Shown: positions 1-9,447 of the stretch, piece by piece
How positions within the stretch are numbered: the stretch's first letter is position 1
Layout of the letters: each line of letters starts with the position of its first letter
Assembly (NCBI GenBank): GCA_910575265.1
Contig: CAJTEA010000007.1
Coordinates: forward strand, 1 to 64,000
Source of the DNA: Oscillospiraceae bacterium
GTDB taxonomy: Bacteria > Bacillota > Clostridia > Oscillospirales > Oscillospiraceae
Length of the DNA stretch: 64,000 nt
Direction of reading: 5' to 3'
Translations under genes and position numbers: made by a program
Notes under the pieces: generated by a model
Seen by the model: the letters and a program-made list of their open reading frames with translations, nothing else
What the model was told of the DNA's origin: nothing
Database searches by the model: none

Positions 1-98
1 TCAAGCGTTTTCGCCGTATTTTTACCCGCTATGACAAGCTTGATGTTATCTTTTTGACTTTTGTCTATTTTGCACTTATTGTTGATGCCCTTATGTGA
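1..98 (+). CDS. Transposase C-terminal end (IS5/IS1182-like), cut by window edge
   Basis: An open frame enters from the left edge and stops with TGA at 96-98. It encodes about 31 residues ending in a basic stretch (KRFRRIFTRYDK), then LDVIF and a hydrophobic FALIVDAL tail. This resembles the C-terminus of DDE transposases of the IS5/IS1182 type, judged from memory of the family. Only the tail is visible, so intactness and the element's terminal repeats cannot be judged. The next gene, on the opposite strand, ends four bases downstream, so the element abuts a chromosomal gene. Confidence 0.6.
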   Translation, partial: KRFRRIFTRYDKLDVIFLTFVYFALIVDALM

Positions 99-101
99 AC
101 A

Positions 102-611
102 CTACCTAGAATAAATCAGCTCCGCGAACTGCCCATACTGTTTCACTTGGTCCAGGTGGAACCGTTTTACTCCTTTCTTCTGCGTAAACAGCGGGATTCC
201 CGCCCCCAAAAGGACAGGGGCAAGCTGAACAATTAAATAATCCACCATGTCCGCATTCAACAGCGGGGCCAGGACGGTATTTCCGCCGACAATCCAAATA
301 TTTTTATCCGGTCCCAGTCCTGACACAAACTCCGACACATCCCCGCTTGCGGAGGTAAAACCCTTACGGGACAGGTTGGCAGAGTGGGTGAACACATAGT
401 TCTCCGTGGTCGGATAGACGCTGGACGCATCTTCCAAGCGGGCAATTTCATCATAGGTCCGTTTGCCCATAATGGTGACATCCATCTTCTGGTAGAAGGC
501 GTCATAGCCGGTGTCCTCCGCATTGCCGGTCTGATGAAGCCAGTCCAAGCCATGGGTTTTGTCGGCAAGATAGCCGTCCAGAGTGACGCAGCCATAGAAA
601 AATACGCTCAT
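102..611 (-). CDS. Dihydrofolate reductase family protein (RibD C-terminal-like)
   Basis: This 169-residue protein has the small alpha/beta fold of the RibD C-terminal / YyaP-YwjB group: an N-terminal strand leading into TLDGYLAD (about residues 10-17), MGKRTYDE near 48-55 and a nucleotide-binding WIVGGNTVL near 106-114. Such proteins are probable NAD(P)H-dependent reductases, and their substrate is usually unknown. The ATG lies behind a GGTGG ribosome site and overlaps the stop of the upstream small gene by four bases, so the two are translationally coupled. It is not a canonical folate-pathway DHFR, whose motifs differ. Its 3' end faces a transposase remnant four bases away. Confidence 0.85.
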   Translation of the reverse strand: MSVFFYGCVTLDGYLADKTHGLDWLHQTGNAEDTGYDAFYQKMDVTIMGKRTYDEIARLEDASSVYPTTENYVFTHSANLSRKGFTSASGDVSEFVSGLGPDKNIWIVGGNTVLAPLLNADMVDYLIVQLAPVLLGAGIPLFTQKKGVKRFHLDQVKQYGQFAELIYSR

Positions 612-838
612 GTTTCCACCTTCTCCGTTGAAGCTTCCCGCATCTCTTTTTTAATCTCTTCCTTCATGTCGGAGATATCCTGTTGAAAATATGGGTCCAT
701 AAGCCAATCCAGAGCAAGCAACAGGCTCAGTTTTCTGGCGTTATCCCGACCAAAAAGCACCTCCCGAATGGCTTCAATCCCTTTACGGACGATCGCCTTT
801 TCGTCGCCGCTGTATGTTACGCACCGAACTTCCTCCAT
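608..838 (-). CDS. Small hypothetical protein (76 aa)
   Basis: The frame encodes a charged, mostly helical protein with a leucine-rich middle (KLSLLLALDWLMD) and a Lys/Glu-rich tail. I do not recognise a family. An ATG at 838 is used here. A TTG at 847 would overlap the malic enzyme stop and add three residues. It sits between malic enzyme and the reductase gene, overlapping the latter by four bases, so it is probably a real cotranscribed gene. The stretch from 1 to 840 is visibly more AT-rich than malic enzyme, which together with the adjacent transposase tail hints that both small genes arrived by transfer. Confidence 0.55.
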   Translation of the reverse strand: MEEVRCVTYSGDEKAIVRKGIEAIREVLFGRDNARKLSLLLALDWLMDPYFQQDISDMKEEIKKEMREASTEKVET

Positions 839-843
839 GTTGT

Positions 844-2016
844 TCAAAGCCTCGCCACACCGGATTTTCGGGCCGCCTCGGCCACGGCCTTGGCTACAGC
901 GGGACCTACCCGGGGGTCGAAGGCTTGGGGGATAATGTAGTCGTCCCTCAGCTCCTCCGGGGGGATCAGGTCGGCCAAGGCCTGAGCGGCGGCCAGCTTC
1001 ATCTCCTCGTTGATATCGCTTGCCCGGACGTCCAGCGCCCCCCGGAACAGTCCCGGGAAGGCCAGTACGTTGTTGATCTGGTTGGGGTAGTCGCTGCGGC
1101 CGGTGGATACGATTCGAGCCCCGCCCGCTTTGGCATCCTCGGGGAAAATCTCCGGCGTGGGGTTTGCGCAGGCAAAGACAATGGCGTCTTTGTTCATGGT
1201 GGACACCATCTCGGGTGTCACCAAATTGGGGGCGGAGACACCGATGAACACGTCGGCCCCCCGAAGCATATCGGCCAGCGTACCCTGTCGCCTGTCCCGG
1301 TTGGTCACCCTGGCGATCTCCTTTTGAGCCCAGTTCAGCTGATCGCAGCCCTCGTATACGGCGCCGAACTTGTCCACCAGAGTAATATCCCTAAAGCCAG
1401 CCAGCAGCAGAAGCTTGGTTATGGAGATGGCGGCGGAACCCGCGCCGGAAAAGACCACCCGGACCTCCTCCCTCTTCTTCCCCACCACCCGTAAGGCGTT
1501 GGTTAATCCAGCCAACGCGATGATAGCGGTACCGTGCTGGTCGTCGTGGAACACTGGGATGTCGCACTTCTCCTTCAGCTTCCGCTCAATCTCGAAGCAC
1601 CGGGGGGCGGCGATATCCTCCAGATTGATACCGCCAAAGGAGCCGGAGATGTTATAGACCGTCTGGACAAACTCATCTACGTCTTTTGTTTTCACGCACA
1701 GCGGAAAAGCGTCCACCCCTCCAAAGGTCTTAAACAGGACGCATTTTCCCTCCATCACCGGCATACCCGCCTCGGGACCGATGTCCCCCAGACCCAGAAC
1801 AGCGGTGCCGTCGGTGATGACAGCCACCAGGTTGTGCCTCCGGGTCAGCTCATAGCTCTTGGTAATATCCTCCTGAATGGCCAGACAGGGCTGAGCCACC
1901 CCAGGGGTATAGGCCAGCGACAGAGATTCCCGGTCATTGGCGGGCACGGTGGCCACTACTTCGATCTTTCCCTTCCACTCGCCATGTAGGCGCAGACTTT
2001 CCTTTGCGTAATCCAT
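844..2016 (-). CDS. NAD(P)-dependent malic enzyme (short form)
   Basis: Malic enzyme decarboxylates L-malate to pyruvate while reducing NAD(P)+, linking C4 acids to pyruvate in the cytosol. The 390-residue protein is the compact bacterial form without a phosphotransacetylase tail. Visible motifs are YTPGV (36-40), EGK around the probable catalytic lysine (89-91), the metal-binding FHDDQHGTA (156-164) and the Rossmann GAGSAA (191-196). Cofactor preference cannot be settled from these motifs. A promoter with TATAAT lies about 50 bases upstream. It heads a short minus-strand group with two smaller downstream genes that overlap end to start. Confidence 0.95.
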   Translation of the reverse strand: MDYAKESLRLHGEWKGKIEVVATVPANDRESLSLAYTPGVAQPCLAIQEDITKSYELTRRHNLVAVITDGTAVLGLGDIGPEAGMPVMEGKCVLFKTFGGVDAFPLCVKTKDVDEFVQTVYNISGSFGGINLEDIAAPRCFEIERKLKEKCDIPVFHDDQHGTAIIALAGLTNALRVVGKKREEVRVVFSGAGSAAISITKLLLLAGFRDITLVDKFGAVYEGCDQLNWAQKEIARVTNRDRRQGTLADMLRGADVFIGVSAPNLVTPEMVSTMNKDAIVFACANPTPEIFPEDAKAGGARIVSTGRSDYPNQINNVLAFPGLFRGALDVRASDINEEMKLAAAQALADLIPPEELRDDYIIPQAFDPRVGPAVAKAVAEAARKSGVARL

Positions 2017-2065
2017 GGGCGTTCTCCCCTTATCTTCTAGTTTAAGTATAGTTTGTGCTGAACCT

Positions 2066-2093
2066 ATTATACTAAAGTCTGGTAAAATCGCAA
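2066..2093 (-). promoter_or_regulatory. Sigma-A-type promoter of malic enzyme gene
   Basis: On the minus strand TTGCGA (2093-2088) is followed after 16 bases by a consensus TATAAT (2071-2066). It lies 50 bases upstream of the malic enzyme ATG with no intervening gene. Confidence 0.6.
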
Positions 2094-2175
2094 CGGGAAG
2101 TTTTGCTTTTTATCGTTTTCTTGCCTTTTTCCTATCCATCGTCCGTTTTTTTAGGTAATTTTTTTCCGGAATAAG

Positions 2176-2204
2176 TTGACGGAGCGGGGAATTTCTGGTA
2201 GAAT
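2176..2204 (+). promoter_or_regulatory. Sigma-A-type promoter of Na+-coupled transporter gene
   Basis: TTGACG (2176-2181), a 17-base spacer and TAGAAT (2199-2204) precede the transporter ATG at 2257, which has a GTAGGAGG ribosome site. Confidence 0.65.
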
Positions 2205-2256
2205 GTCGTTTAACTATCCTTTTGTGTGTGTAAAAAATGAATTGTAGGAGGAAATT

Positions 2257-3684
2257 ATGGAACAAAATCGCAGAGGACAATGGGGCAGTAATTTAGGATT
2301 TTTGCTGGCCACCGTGGGCGGCGCTGTGGGCCTGGGTAACATCTGGTCCTTCCCCTTCCGTATGGGCGCCAACGGCGGCTTTCCCTTCCTGATCATCTAC
2401 CTGGTGCTGGCTGTGCTGGTGGGCTTTACCATCATGCTGTGCGAGCTGGCGATCGGTCGCAAGGGCAACAGCAGCGTGCTGGGGAGCTATCAGAAACTCG
2501 GCGGGAAAATGGGCGGCTTTTTGGGCTTTCTGGCCCTGCTCTCCCCCTTCCTGATCCTCAGCTTCTACACTGTGCTGGGCGCCTACTGCATCCAGTACGT
2601 GGGTCTGAACTTTGCTGAGCTGCTGGGGATTTTCAGCCTGTCCAGTGTCTCCGGCGCGGATTCCTTTGGAAGCATGCTGACCAACCAGCCTTTGGCGATC
2701 GGCTCCACCCTCCTGTTCATCGCGCTGTGCTTTTTGATCATCCAGGGCGGCATCAAGGATGGCATTGAAAAGTTTAACAAGGTTGGCATGCCCGCCCTGT
2801 TTATTATGCTTGTCATCGTCATCATCCGCTCCCTTACTCTGCCCGGAGCCGTAGAGGGCCTGAAGTTCATGTTTGCCCCCAACTTTGAGCCGATCAAAAC
2901 CAATTTTATCAGCGTGCTTTCCGCCGCTGGCGGCCAGATGTTTTTCTCCCTCTCTCTGGCCATGGGCATTACTGTCACTTACGGCTCCTACCTGAGCAAG
3001 AAAGAGAGTCTGGTGAAAAACTCTCTGATCATTATCATCTCCGACACTCTGGTGGCCGTTATGGCCGGTCTGGCCGTTCTGCCCGCCGCTTTTGCCTTGG
3101 GCGGAGGTCAGGATGCCGCCCTCTCCGGTCCCTCTCTGCTGTTCATTACCTTGCAGGACGTGTTTAACGCCATGGGGCCCTTCGGTCCCATCTTCGGCAT
3201 TCTGTTTTTCCTGTTTGTGACGCTGGCGGCGATCACCTCCGCGATTGCGTTGATCGAGGTGCTGGTTACCTTCGCCATTGACCGCCAGACCTCTGCCGGA
3301 AAATCGTCCAATCGGAAGATCGTGGTCGCCGTAATCTGTATGGTGATCTTTGCCGAGGCGGCTCTGGTTGCCGCTGACGGTTTGGGCTCTAACGGCATGT
3401 GGGTCCCCTTCCAGTCCACCGGCCGCGATCTGGGCACCTGCTGGCTGGAGTTTATGGACTTTATCTCCGAGGGCGTGGCTATGCCTCTGGGGGCGCTGCT
3501 GATGTCATTTTGGATTGGCTGGGTGGTGGGTCCTAAGGTCATTCGGGACGAGGCCAGCCTGGAAGGCCATCAGATGAGCAGAGGTCTGTATCTCTTTTTT
3601 ATCGTTTGCGTCCGCGTAATCACTCCTCTGGCTATGGCCTTTATTCTCTACGGCCAGATCGTGACCTTTACCGCCCCTGTTTGA
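2257..3684 (+). CDS. Sodium-dependent transporter, NSS/SNF family
   Basis: The 475-residue membrane protein belongs to the neurotransmitter:sodium symporter family (LeuT fold), which uses the Na+ gradient to import amino acids or related amines. Its first membrane segment carries the family hallmark VGGAVGLGNIWSFP (around residues 22-35), whose unwound glycines form the Na+ and substrate sites. Roughly eleven hydrophobic segments follow, as in the bacterial short members. The substrate cannot be read from the sequence. The gene stands alone between its own promoter and a strong terminator shared with recN. Confidence 0.9.
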   Translation: MEQNRRGQWGSNLGFLLATVGGAVGLGNIWSFPFRMGANGGFPFLIIYLVLAVLVGFTIMLCELAIGRKGNSSVLGSYQKLGGKMGGFLGFLALLSPFLILSFYTVLGAYCIQYVGLNFAELLGIFSLSSVSGADSFGSMLTNQPLAIGSTLLFIALCFLIIQGGIKDGIEKFNKVGMPALFIMLVIVIIRSLTLPGAVEGLKFMFAPNFEPIKTNFISVLSAAGGQMFFSLSLAMGITVTYGSYLSKKESLVKNSLIIIISDTLVAVMAGLAVLPAAFALGGGQDAALSGPSLLFITLQDVFNAMGPFGPIFGILFFLFVTLAAITSAIALIEVLVTFAIDRQTSAGKSSNRKIVVAVICMVIFAEAALVAADGLGSNGMWVPFQSTGRDLGTCWLEFMDFISEGVAMPLGALLMSFWIGWVVGPKVIRDEASLEGHQMSRGLYLFFIVCVRVITPLAMAFILYGQIVTFTAPV

Positions 3685-3696
3685 CACATAATTATT

Positions 3697-3738
3697 AAAA
3701 AACCGGCCGGCGTCTCATCGGACGCCGGCCGGTTTTTA
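3697..3738. terminator. Bidirectional Rho-independent terminator
   Basis: A perfect 14-bp stem (3701-3714 with 3721-3734) is flanked by an A-run on the left and a T-run on the right. It therefore works in both directions, ending the Na+ transporter transcript and the long recN operon. The recN stop codon overlaps the T-run. Confidence 0.9.
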
Positions 3739-5424
3739 GCTTTTTTTATGATACTCCTCCGCCTGTTCCAGCAGCTCAGAGGCGCTCTGCCGCAGAACAT
3801 CGGTGACCGCCGCGCCGCCGATAAGGCGGGCCAGCTCCTCCACCCGGCCCTCTTTGTCCAGGCGGGCCACGTTGGTAAAGGTACGGCCCTTCTTCTCCCC
3901 TTTCTCCACTGAGAAGTGGGTATCCGCCATCGCGGCAATTTGGGGAAGGTGGGTAACACACAGCACCTGCTTACGCTGGGCCACATCAGCCATCTTCTCC
4001 GCCACCTTCTGGGCTGCCCGGCCGGACACGCCGGTGTCCACCTCGTCGAACACCAGACTGCCGATGCCATCGTCCTCCGCCAGCACATTTTTCAGTGCCA
4101 GCATAATCCGGGCCAGCTCGCCGCCGGAGGCCACCTTTTGGATGGGCTTGAGCGCCTCGCCCAGGTTGGCGGACATGAGGAATTGAATTTGGTCCATACC
4201 GGTGTCATCCATGCCATCCTGCCCCGGATTTGGGTCGAATCTGGTGACAAACTGCACCTTAGGCATATCCAGCTGGCGCAGCTCCTCCTGTACCCGCTTC
4301 TGGAGGTTGTCCGCCGCCTTTTTCCGGGCTTTCGTCAAAGCGGCCCCCCGCTTGACGGCCTCCTTTCGGGCCTTTTCCAGCTCCTTCTCCAGGCGCTGGA
4401 TGGTGTCGTCGGCGTCCTGAATTTGTTCCAGTTCCGCTCTGGAACGCTCCAAATAGTCAATCATATCGGCCACTGTAGGACCGTATTTCTTTTTCAGACG
4501 GTAGATTACATCCAGTCGGCTCTCCAGCTGGTCCAGTTCATCGGAGGAGAAATCAAATTCGTCGGCAAAATCCCGAACGACCTCCGCCGCGTCGTCAGCC
4601 GCATAGCGCAGAGCGGTAAGCTTTTCCGCCAATTCATCCAGCTGTGGTCCCAGCCGACTTACGGACCGGACCGCTCCCTCCGCCTCGCTGATCAGGTCGC
4701 AGGCACCCTGATTGTCATCTCCGCCGGACAGGGCGAATTGCGCCTCCTGAATGGCTTCCATCAGCTTGCCTGAGCTTCGCAACAGCATTTTTCGGGCATC
4801 CAGCTCCTCATCTTCTCCAGGTTTCAGCTCGGCGCGCTCCAGCTCCCGGATCTGAAATTCCAGCGTATCCACCCTTCGAGACCGCTCCGCCTCATCCATC
4901 TCCAGTCCGGCAATCCGTTTCCGCAGATCGGCCATGGACCGGTAGGCCGCACAATAGTCCTCCACAAGCGGTCCGGTTTTTCCAAAGCTGTCCAGGTATC
5001 CCAGATGGCAGTCTGGATCCAGCAGCTGCTGGCCGTCATGCTGGCCATGAATGTTCAGCAACTGCCGTCCCAGCTCCCGAAGCTGGGACACCGTCAGCGG
5101 CCGGCCGTTTACCCGGCAGGTGTTGCGGCCGTCTCCCTGAATTTCCCGCTGGAGCATCAATTCCTCTCCATCCGCCGGGAACCCGTTGTCTTCCATCCAT
5201 TTCAGGGGCAACGCTCCGGAAAAAACAGCGTTAACCACCGCAGATTTTGCGCCGGTCCGGACCAGCTCCCGGCTGGTCCGCTCCCCCAAAACAGCGCTGA
5301 TGGCGTCTATAACGATTGATTTACCGGCTCCGGTTTCACCGGTGAGCACATTAAACCCGCTGTCAAAACTGATGTCTGCCGATTCAATAATGGCAATATT
5401 TTCGATGTGAAGCAAGGAGAGCAT
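3736..5424 (-). CDS. recN: DNA repair protein RecN
   Basis: RecN is an SMC-like ATPase recruited early to double-strand breaks. The 562-residue protein has Walker A GETGAGKS (29-36), a long charged central region consistent with coiled coil, the ABC-type signature VASGGELARIML and the Walker B region LVFDEVDTGVSG near the C-terminus. The length is normal for the family. It is the last gene of the nusB-to-recN operon, 18 bases after argR, and runs straight into the terminator. The argR-recN order is common in Firmicutes. Confidence 0.95.
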   Translation of the reverse strand: MLSLLHIENIAIIESADISFDSGFNVLTGETGAGKSIVIDAISAVLGERTSRELVRTGAKSAVVNAVFSGALPLKWMEDNGFPADGEELMLQREIQGDGRNTCRVNGRPLTVSQLRELGRQLLNIHGQHDGQQLLDPDCHLGYLDSFGKTGPLVEDYCAAYRSMADLRKRIAGLEMDEAERSRRVDTLEFQIRELERAELKPGEDEELDARKMLLRSSGKLMEAIQEAQFALSGGDDNQGACDLISEAEGAVRSVSRLGPQLDELAEKLTALRYAADDAAEVVRDFADEFDFSSDELDQLESRLDVIYRLKKKYGPTVADMIDYLERSRAELEQIQDADDTIQRLEKELEKARKEAVKRGAALTKARKKAADNLQKRVQEELRQLDMPKVQFVTRFDPNPGQDGMDDTGMDQIQFLMSANLGEALKPIQKVASGGELARIMLALKNVLAEDDGIGSLVFDEVDTGVSGRAAQKVAEKMADVAQRKQVLCVTHLPQIAAMADTHFSVEKGEKKGRTFTNVARLDKEGRVEELARLIGGAAVTDVLRQSASELLEQAEEYHKKS

Positions 5425-5442
5425 AACTTTTCCCTCCGATCT

Positions 5443-5895
5443 CTATTTCAAAAGCTTATGCACTTCAACGTTAAACTGCTGAGCAAAGGAATTGTCCCGC
5501 ATGATAAGAATACCAGTATCATCCCCAGCCAGACTTCCCACCATTCCCTCAATATCCATAGCGTCTAGAGCGGAACAGGCGGCGGAGGCCAGACCGGGCA
5601 TAGTACGAACGACAACAATATTTTGAGCCACATCCACTGAGACCACGCCCTCCTTAAAAATATTGCGCAGACGGGTATCGGCGGCGGCGGAGACCTTTCG
5701 TTCCGACTGGGTGTAGCGATAACTTCCCGCGCTGGTCAGCTCCTTCACCAGGCGCAGCTCTTTAATATCCCGGGAAATAGTAGCTTGAGTGGTGCTAACG
5801 CCCCGGACTTTCAGTTCTTCCAACAATTGCTCCTGGGTATCCACGTCCTTGTCCTGCACGATCTTCAAAATTTCGCTTTGACGCACGTTCTTCAT
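5443..5895 (-). CDS. argR: Arginine repressor ArgR
   Basis: ArgR is a hexameric arginine-sensing regulator of arginine biosynthesis and catabolism. The 150-residue protein shows the N-terminal winged helix with VSTTQATISRDIKEL (about 33-47) and the C-terminal arginine-binding domain with VGSLAGDDTGILI. Its ATG overlaps the nadK stop by four bases, so translation is coupled. I saw no ARG box inside this operon, so its targets are probably elsewhere. Confidence 0.95.
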   Translation of the reverse strand: MKNVRQSEILKIVQDKDVDTQEQLLEELKVRGVSTTQATISRDIKELRLVKELTSAGSYRYTQSERKVSAAADTRLRNIFKEGVVSVDVAQNIVVVRTMPGLASAACSALDAMDIEGMVGSLAGDDTGILIMRDNSFAQQFNVEVHKLLK

Positions 5896-6764
5896 GGGAC
5901 CAGCCCTCCCAATTTTTGATTGATAACCTGATAAAAGCTGCGGCCCGCCAACCGTACCAGCTGGGTCGTTCGATCGGACTGGCAGATATCCACCCGATCC
6001 CCCCCGGTCAGACGGACCGCCTTCCCCCCATCTACCGACAAGTATAAATACTTGCGGTTTCCACGGGGGAGCTGTACTGTGACCACCCGCTCTGGAGCCA
6101 GCACCATAGCGCGGGCGGCCAGCTGATGGGCGCAGACAGGGGTCACAATAATACTCCTGGAGGTAGGCTCTACAATAGGCCCGCCTGCTGACATGGAGTA
6201 TGCGGTGGAACCGGTAGGAGTGGCAATAATGACGCCATCACCTGTAATGGCAGTAACCTTTACGCGATCTGCCAGTACCTCCATCTCAGCCACACGGGCT
6301 ACTGAGCCCTTGGAGATGACCGCGTCGTTCAGCGCCGTATCCTGGCTGATCAGTTTATCCCCCCGAAGCACCTTAACATCCAGCATCATGCGCTCCTCAA
6401 TGGTGTACATTCTGTGAGCCAGAGGGGCCAGCAGAGGCAGTTCGCTGCGCTCCAGCTCCGCCATAAAACCCACACTACCCATATTTACCCCCAGGATAGG
6501 CACTCCGTGCAGGGCAGCGTCCCGTGCGGCATGGAGGATAGTACCGTCCCCACCGAAGCAGACCAGCAAATCAGCGGTTTCCAGCTCCTTATTCAACAGA
6601 GACAGGACAACCTGCCGGGGTAAATCCAGCCGATCCCCTTTCTTGGGCTGAAAAGGCAGACACATAATAGTCTGGGCTCCAGCCTGTTCCAGCACGCGTC
6701 TGGCTTCCAAAGCGATCCGCAGCCCCTTGTCCCGGTATGGGTTGGAGCTGAGCACAATCTTCAT
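5892..6764 (-). CDS. nadK: NAD kinase
   Basis: NAD kinase phosphorylates NAD+ to NADP+ and controls the cell's NADP pool. The 290-residue protein carries the diagnostic GGDGT (in LVCFGGDGTILHAA) and the second conserved block TGDGVIIATPTGSTAYS, which shape the active site. Its ATG overlaps the tlyA stop (ATGA), and its stop overlaps argR in the same way. The tlyA-nadK-argR-recN order is typical of Firmicutes. Confidence 0.96.
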   Translation of the reverse strand: MKIVLSSNPYRDKGLRIALEARRVLEQAGAQTIMCLPFQPKKGDRLDLPRQVVLSLLNKELETADLLVCFGGDGTILHAARDAALHGVPILGVNMGSVGFMAELERSELPLLAPLAHRMYTIEERMMLDVKVLRGDKLISQDTALNDAVISKGSVARVAEMEVLADRVKVTAITGDGVIIATPTGSTAYSMSAGGPIVEPTSRSIIVTPVCAHQLAARAMVLAPERVVTVQLPRGNRKYLYLSVDGGKAVRLTGGDRVDICQSDRTTQLVRLAGRSFYQVINQKLGGLVP

Positions 6765-7573
6765 GATGGTTCCTCCTTCCAGGCACTGTGGGACTGGAAC
6801 ACCAGGGCTTCCAGGTTTCCCTTGTAAGCGTCCACTTCTCCCGCCTGGAGATAACCCAGATATTCAATATTGCCTTCCGGACCCTTAATAGGGGAAAAGG
6901 TAATATCCTTTACAGAAAAACCGGCCTGGACAGCGTGCTCCAGAAAGTGTTCCAGCACCTCCACATGAATGGCAGAGTCCCGGACCACCCCCTTTTTGCC
7001 CACCTTACCTTTTCCCGCCTCAAACTGGGGCTTAACCAGACATACAGCCTGACCGTTTTCTTTTATCAGCGGCCGCAGAGCGGGTAAAATCAGGTTTAAG
7101 GAGATGAAGGACACATCGACTGAAAAAAAGTCCAACAGCTCTGGAATCTGTTCTGTTGTGAGGTAACGGGCGTTGGTACGTTCCATACAAATCACCTGGG
7201 GATGGGTGCGCAGCCGCCAGTCCAACTGATTGTAGCCCACATCTACGGCATACACCAGTTTTGCTCCATTTTGAAGCATACAATCGGTAAAACCGCCAGT
7301 TGAGGCGCCGATATCGGCACAGATTTTTCCATCCAGGGTGATGGGCCACATCGCCATCGCTTTTTCCAGCTTTAAGCCGCCTCGGCTGACATAGCGCAGC
7401 GTTTTTTTCTCTCTCACTTCAATCAGATCATCTGTCTCTACGGAAGCTCCAGCTTTCAGCTGCTTCTGTCCATTGACATAGACCTCCCCAGCCATAATCA
7501 GAGCCTGCGCCTTCTGCCGGCTCTCCGCCAGGCCCAGCTCTGTCACCGCCACATCAAGACGCCGTTTTGTCAT
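6761..7573 (-). CDS. tlyA: TlyA family rRNA 2'-O-methyltransferase / putative hemolysin
   Basis: The 270-residue protein joins an N-terminal S4 RNA-binding domain (about 1-60, with AGEVYVNGQ) to an FtsJ/RrmJ-like methyltransferase domain with the SAM motif IGASTGGFTDC (about 88-98) and the downstream VKPQFE block. TlyA in other bacteria methylates cytidines in 16S and 23S rRNA and influences capreomycin sensitivity. The older name hemolysin is probably misleading. The gene overlaps the dxs stop by 20 bases and has a GGAGG site inside dxs. Confidence 0.93.
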   Translation of the reverse strand: MTKRRLDVAVTELGLAESRQKAQALIMAGEVYVNGQKQLKAGASVETDDLIEVREKKTLRYVSRGGLKLEKAMAMWPITLDGKICADIGASTGGFTDCMLQNGAKLVYAVDVGYNQLDWRLRTHPQVICMERTNARYLTTEQIPELLDFFSVDVSFISLNLILPALRPLIKENGQAVCLVKPQFEAGKGKVGKKGVVRDSAIHVEVLEHFLEHAVQAGFSVKDITFSPIKGPEGNIEYLGYLQAGEVDAYKGNLEALVFQSHSAWKEEPS

Positions 7574-9422
7574 GGCTCAACACCTCCAGCGCTTTTCGCG
7601 CGATTCCCGTCCCATCTAAAAGCAAGTCCCGCTTCAGGAGAGAGGTAGCTCCATGGGGCACAAAGCCTCTGCCGCAATTGATTAAAACAATTCGAGCGGA
7701 GAGACCGCATAGCTCCAGGTCAGCGGCCAGCCGCTGGCCTACACACCCTTGAGCCGCCTGCTCCTCAGCTACCAGCATAACTCCCGTCTTGCGTACGGAC
7801 AGCTCCACTAGGTCGGCGCCCAGAGGACTCAGCTGGTTTAGCTTGACCACCTCCGCCTGAACGCCCTGTTCCGCCAAATGGTCAGCGGCCTGCAAAATCT
7901 CGTTAATTTCGGTGCCGTATCCAACCAGGGTAATATCGCTTCCCTGACGCAAAATGGCCGCGGGTCCATCTCCGGCAGTTCCCAGATAGCTCCCCTCGCC
8001 GCCCCTGGGATAACGTACCACCACTGGGCCGGTCAAGTGAAACAGAGCCCGTTCCAGCATAACCTCCAGCTCCGCAAAGCTGGCGGGGGCAAGCACTGTC
8101 ATATTAGGAATGGTATCCAGATAAGCCGCGTCAAATACACCATGGTGCGTTTCACCGTCGTCTCCAACCAGTCCGGCCCGGTCCACGCAGAACACCACAT
8201 GTAGATTATCAATGGCGGCGTCATGAAGAAGCATGTCATAGGCACGCTGTAAAAAAGTGGAATACACCGCAAACACGGGAATGGCTCCCTGTTTGGCCAT
8301 ACCGGCCGCCATGGAGGCGGCGCATCCCTCGGCAATTCCAACGTCAAAGAACCGATCCGGGAACCGCTTCGCAAAGCGCTCCAGTCCAGTTCCTCCGGTC
8401 ATGGCGGCGGTGATGGCGCACACCCGGCTATCCCGCATAGCCAACCGGGTCAATGTCCGTCCAAAAACAACAGAGAAGTTGTCAGAAGGCTCTTTTCGAA
8501 GCGTTCCGGTGAGCGGGTCAAAGGGAGATACGCCGTGGAAGGCGTCAGGATTCTCCTCCGCGGGAAGAAAGCCTTTTCCCTTTACAGTCTTTACGTGGAG
8601 CAGAACCGGTTCATCCATATCTTTGGCGTACCGCAGAATTTTAGTCAGGAAGGACAGGTTGTGTCCATCCACTGGCCCCAGATATCGGAACCCCATATTT
8701 TCAAACATGCTGCAAGGCAGGAGAGACTGCTTCAACGCCTGTTTCAGCCGATGCGTTACGCGGTAGACCGCCCGTCCCGGAGCCGTGGCATTCATGATAC
8801 GTCGGTAATGTTTTTTAAAGGTCAGGTACTGAGGCTTCAGGCGCTGTTTGGCCAGATGGTCGGCAACCCCTCCCACGTTTGGGGTGATAGACATGCCGTT
8901 GTCATTTAGAATCACTAACAGCTGCTGGCCGCATCCCCCCGCATTAGACAGCCCCTCATAGGCCAGTCCGCCGGTAAGGGCTCCGTCCCCCAGAAGGGCG
9001 ATTACGTTATAGTCTTTCCCCAGAATGGTTCTCGCGCGGGCCATCCCCAGGGCCACCGCCACCGAGTTGGAGGCATGGCCGGCAATAAAAGCGTCATGAA
9101 TGCTTTCTCCCGGTTTGGGAAAGCCGGCAACTCCCTTATATTGCCGTAATGTGGACATGGTATCCCGCCGGCCGGTGAGCATTTTGTGGGTATAGCACTG
9201 GTGCCCCACATCAAAAACCAGACGGTCCACCGAGGTATCAAATACCCGATGGAGGGCTACTGTCAGTTCCACCGCTCCCAGGTTAGAGGCCAAATGTCCG
9301 CCGGTCTGAGACACATTCTCCACCAACTCCCTGCGCAGCTGGGCGCATAAAGCCTCTCCTTCCTGGTCAGTCAGATGGGAGAGGGTGGGTTCATATGTTA
9401 TTTTCTCAGCAGGTTCGATCAA
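7554..9422 (-). CDS. dxs: 1-deoxy-D-xylulose-5-phosphate synthase
   Basis: Dxs condenses pyruvate and glyceraldehyde 3-phosphate to DXP, the first step of the MEP isoprenoid pathway, using thiamine diphosphate. The 622-residue protein has GDGALTGGLAYEGL (the ThDP/Mg2+ motif) and the transketolase-type central and C-terminal domains, including VDRAGLVGDDG. A TTG start at 9422 is chosen because AGGGGG lies nine bases upstream and the N-terminus then matches family length. It follows ispA by 25 bases, placing both isoprenoid genes side by side. Confidence 0.96.
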   Translation of the reverse strand: MIEPAEKITYEPTLSHLTDQEGEALCAQLRRELVENVSQTGGHLASNLGAVELTVALHRVFDTSVDRLVFDVGHQCYTHKMLTGRRDTMSTLRQYKGVAGFPKPGESIHDAFIAGHASNSVAVALGMARARTILGKDYNVIALLGDGALTGGLAYEGLSNAGGCGQQLLVILNDNGMSITPNVGGVADHLAKQRLKPQYLTFKKHYRRIMNATAPGRAVYRVTHRLKQALKQSLLPCSMFENMGFRYLGPVDGHNLSFLTKILRYAKDMDEPVLLHVKTVKGKGFLPAEENPDAFHGVSPFDPLTGTLRKEPSDNFSVVFGRTLTRLAMRDSRVCAITAAMTGGTGLERFAKRFPDRFFDVGIAEGCAASMAAGMAKQGAIPVFAVYSTFLQRAYDMLLHDAAIDNLHVVFCVDRAGLVGDDGETHHGVFDAAYLDTIPNMTVLAPASFAELEVMLERALFHLTGPVVVRYPRGGEGSYLGTAGDGPAAILRQGSDITLVGYGTEINEILQAADHLAEQGVQAEVVKLNQLSPLGADLVELSVRKTGVMLVAEEQAAQGCVGQRLAADLELCGLSARIVLINCGRGFVPHGATSLLKRDLLLDGTGIARKALEVLSHDKTAS

Positions 9423-9447
9423 AACAATATTCCCCCTGGTGTTCCGA

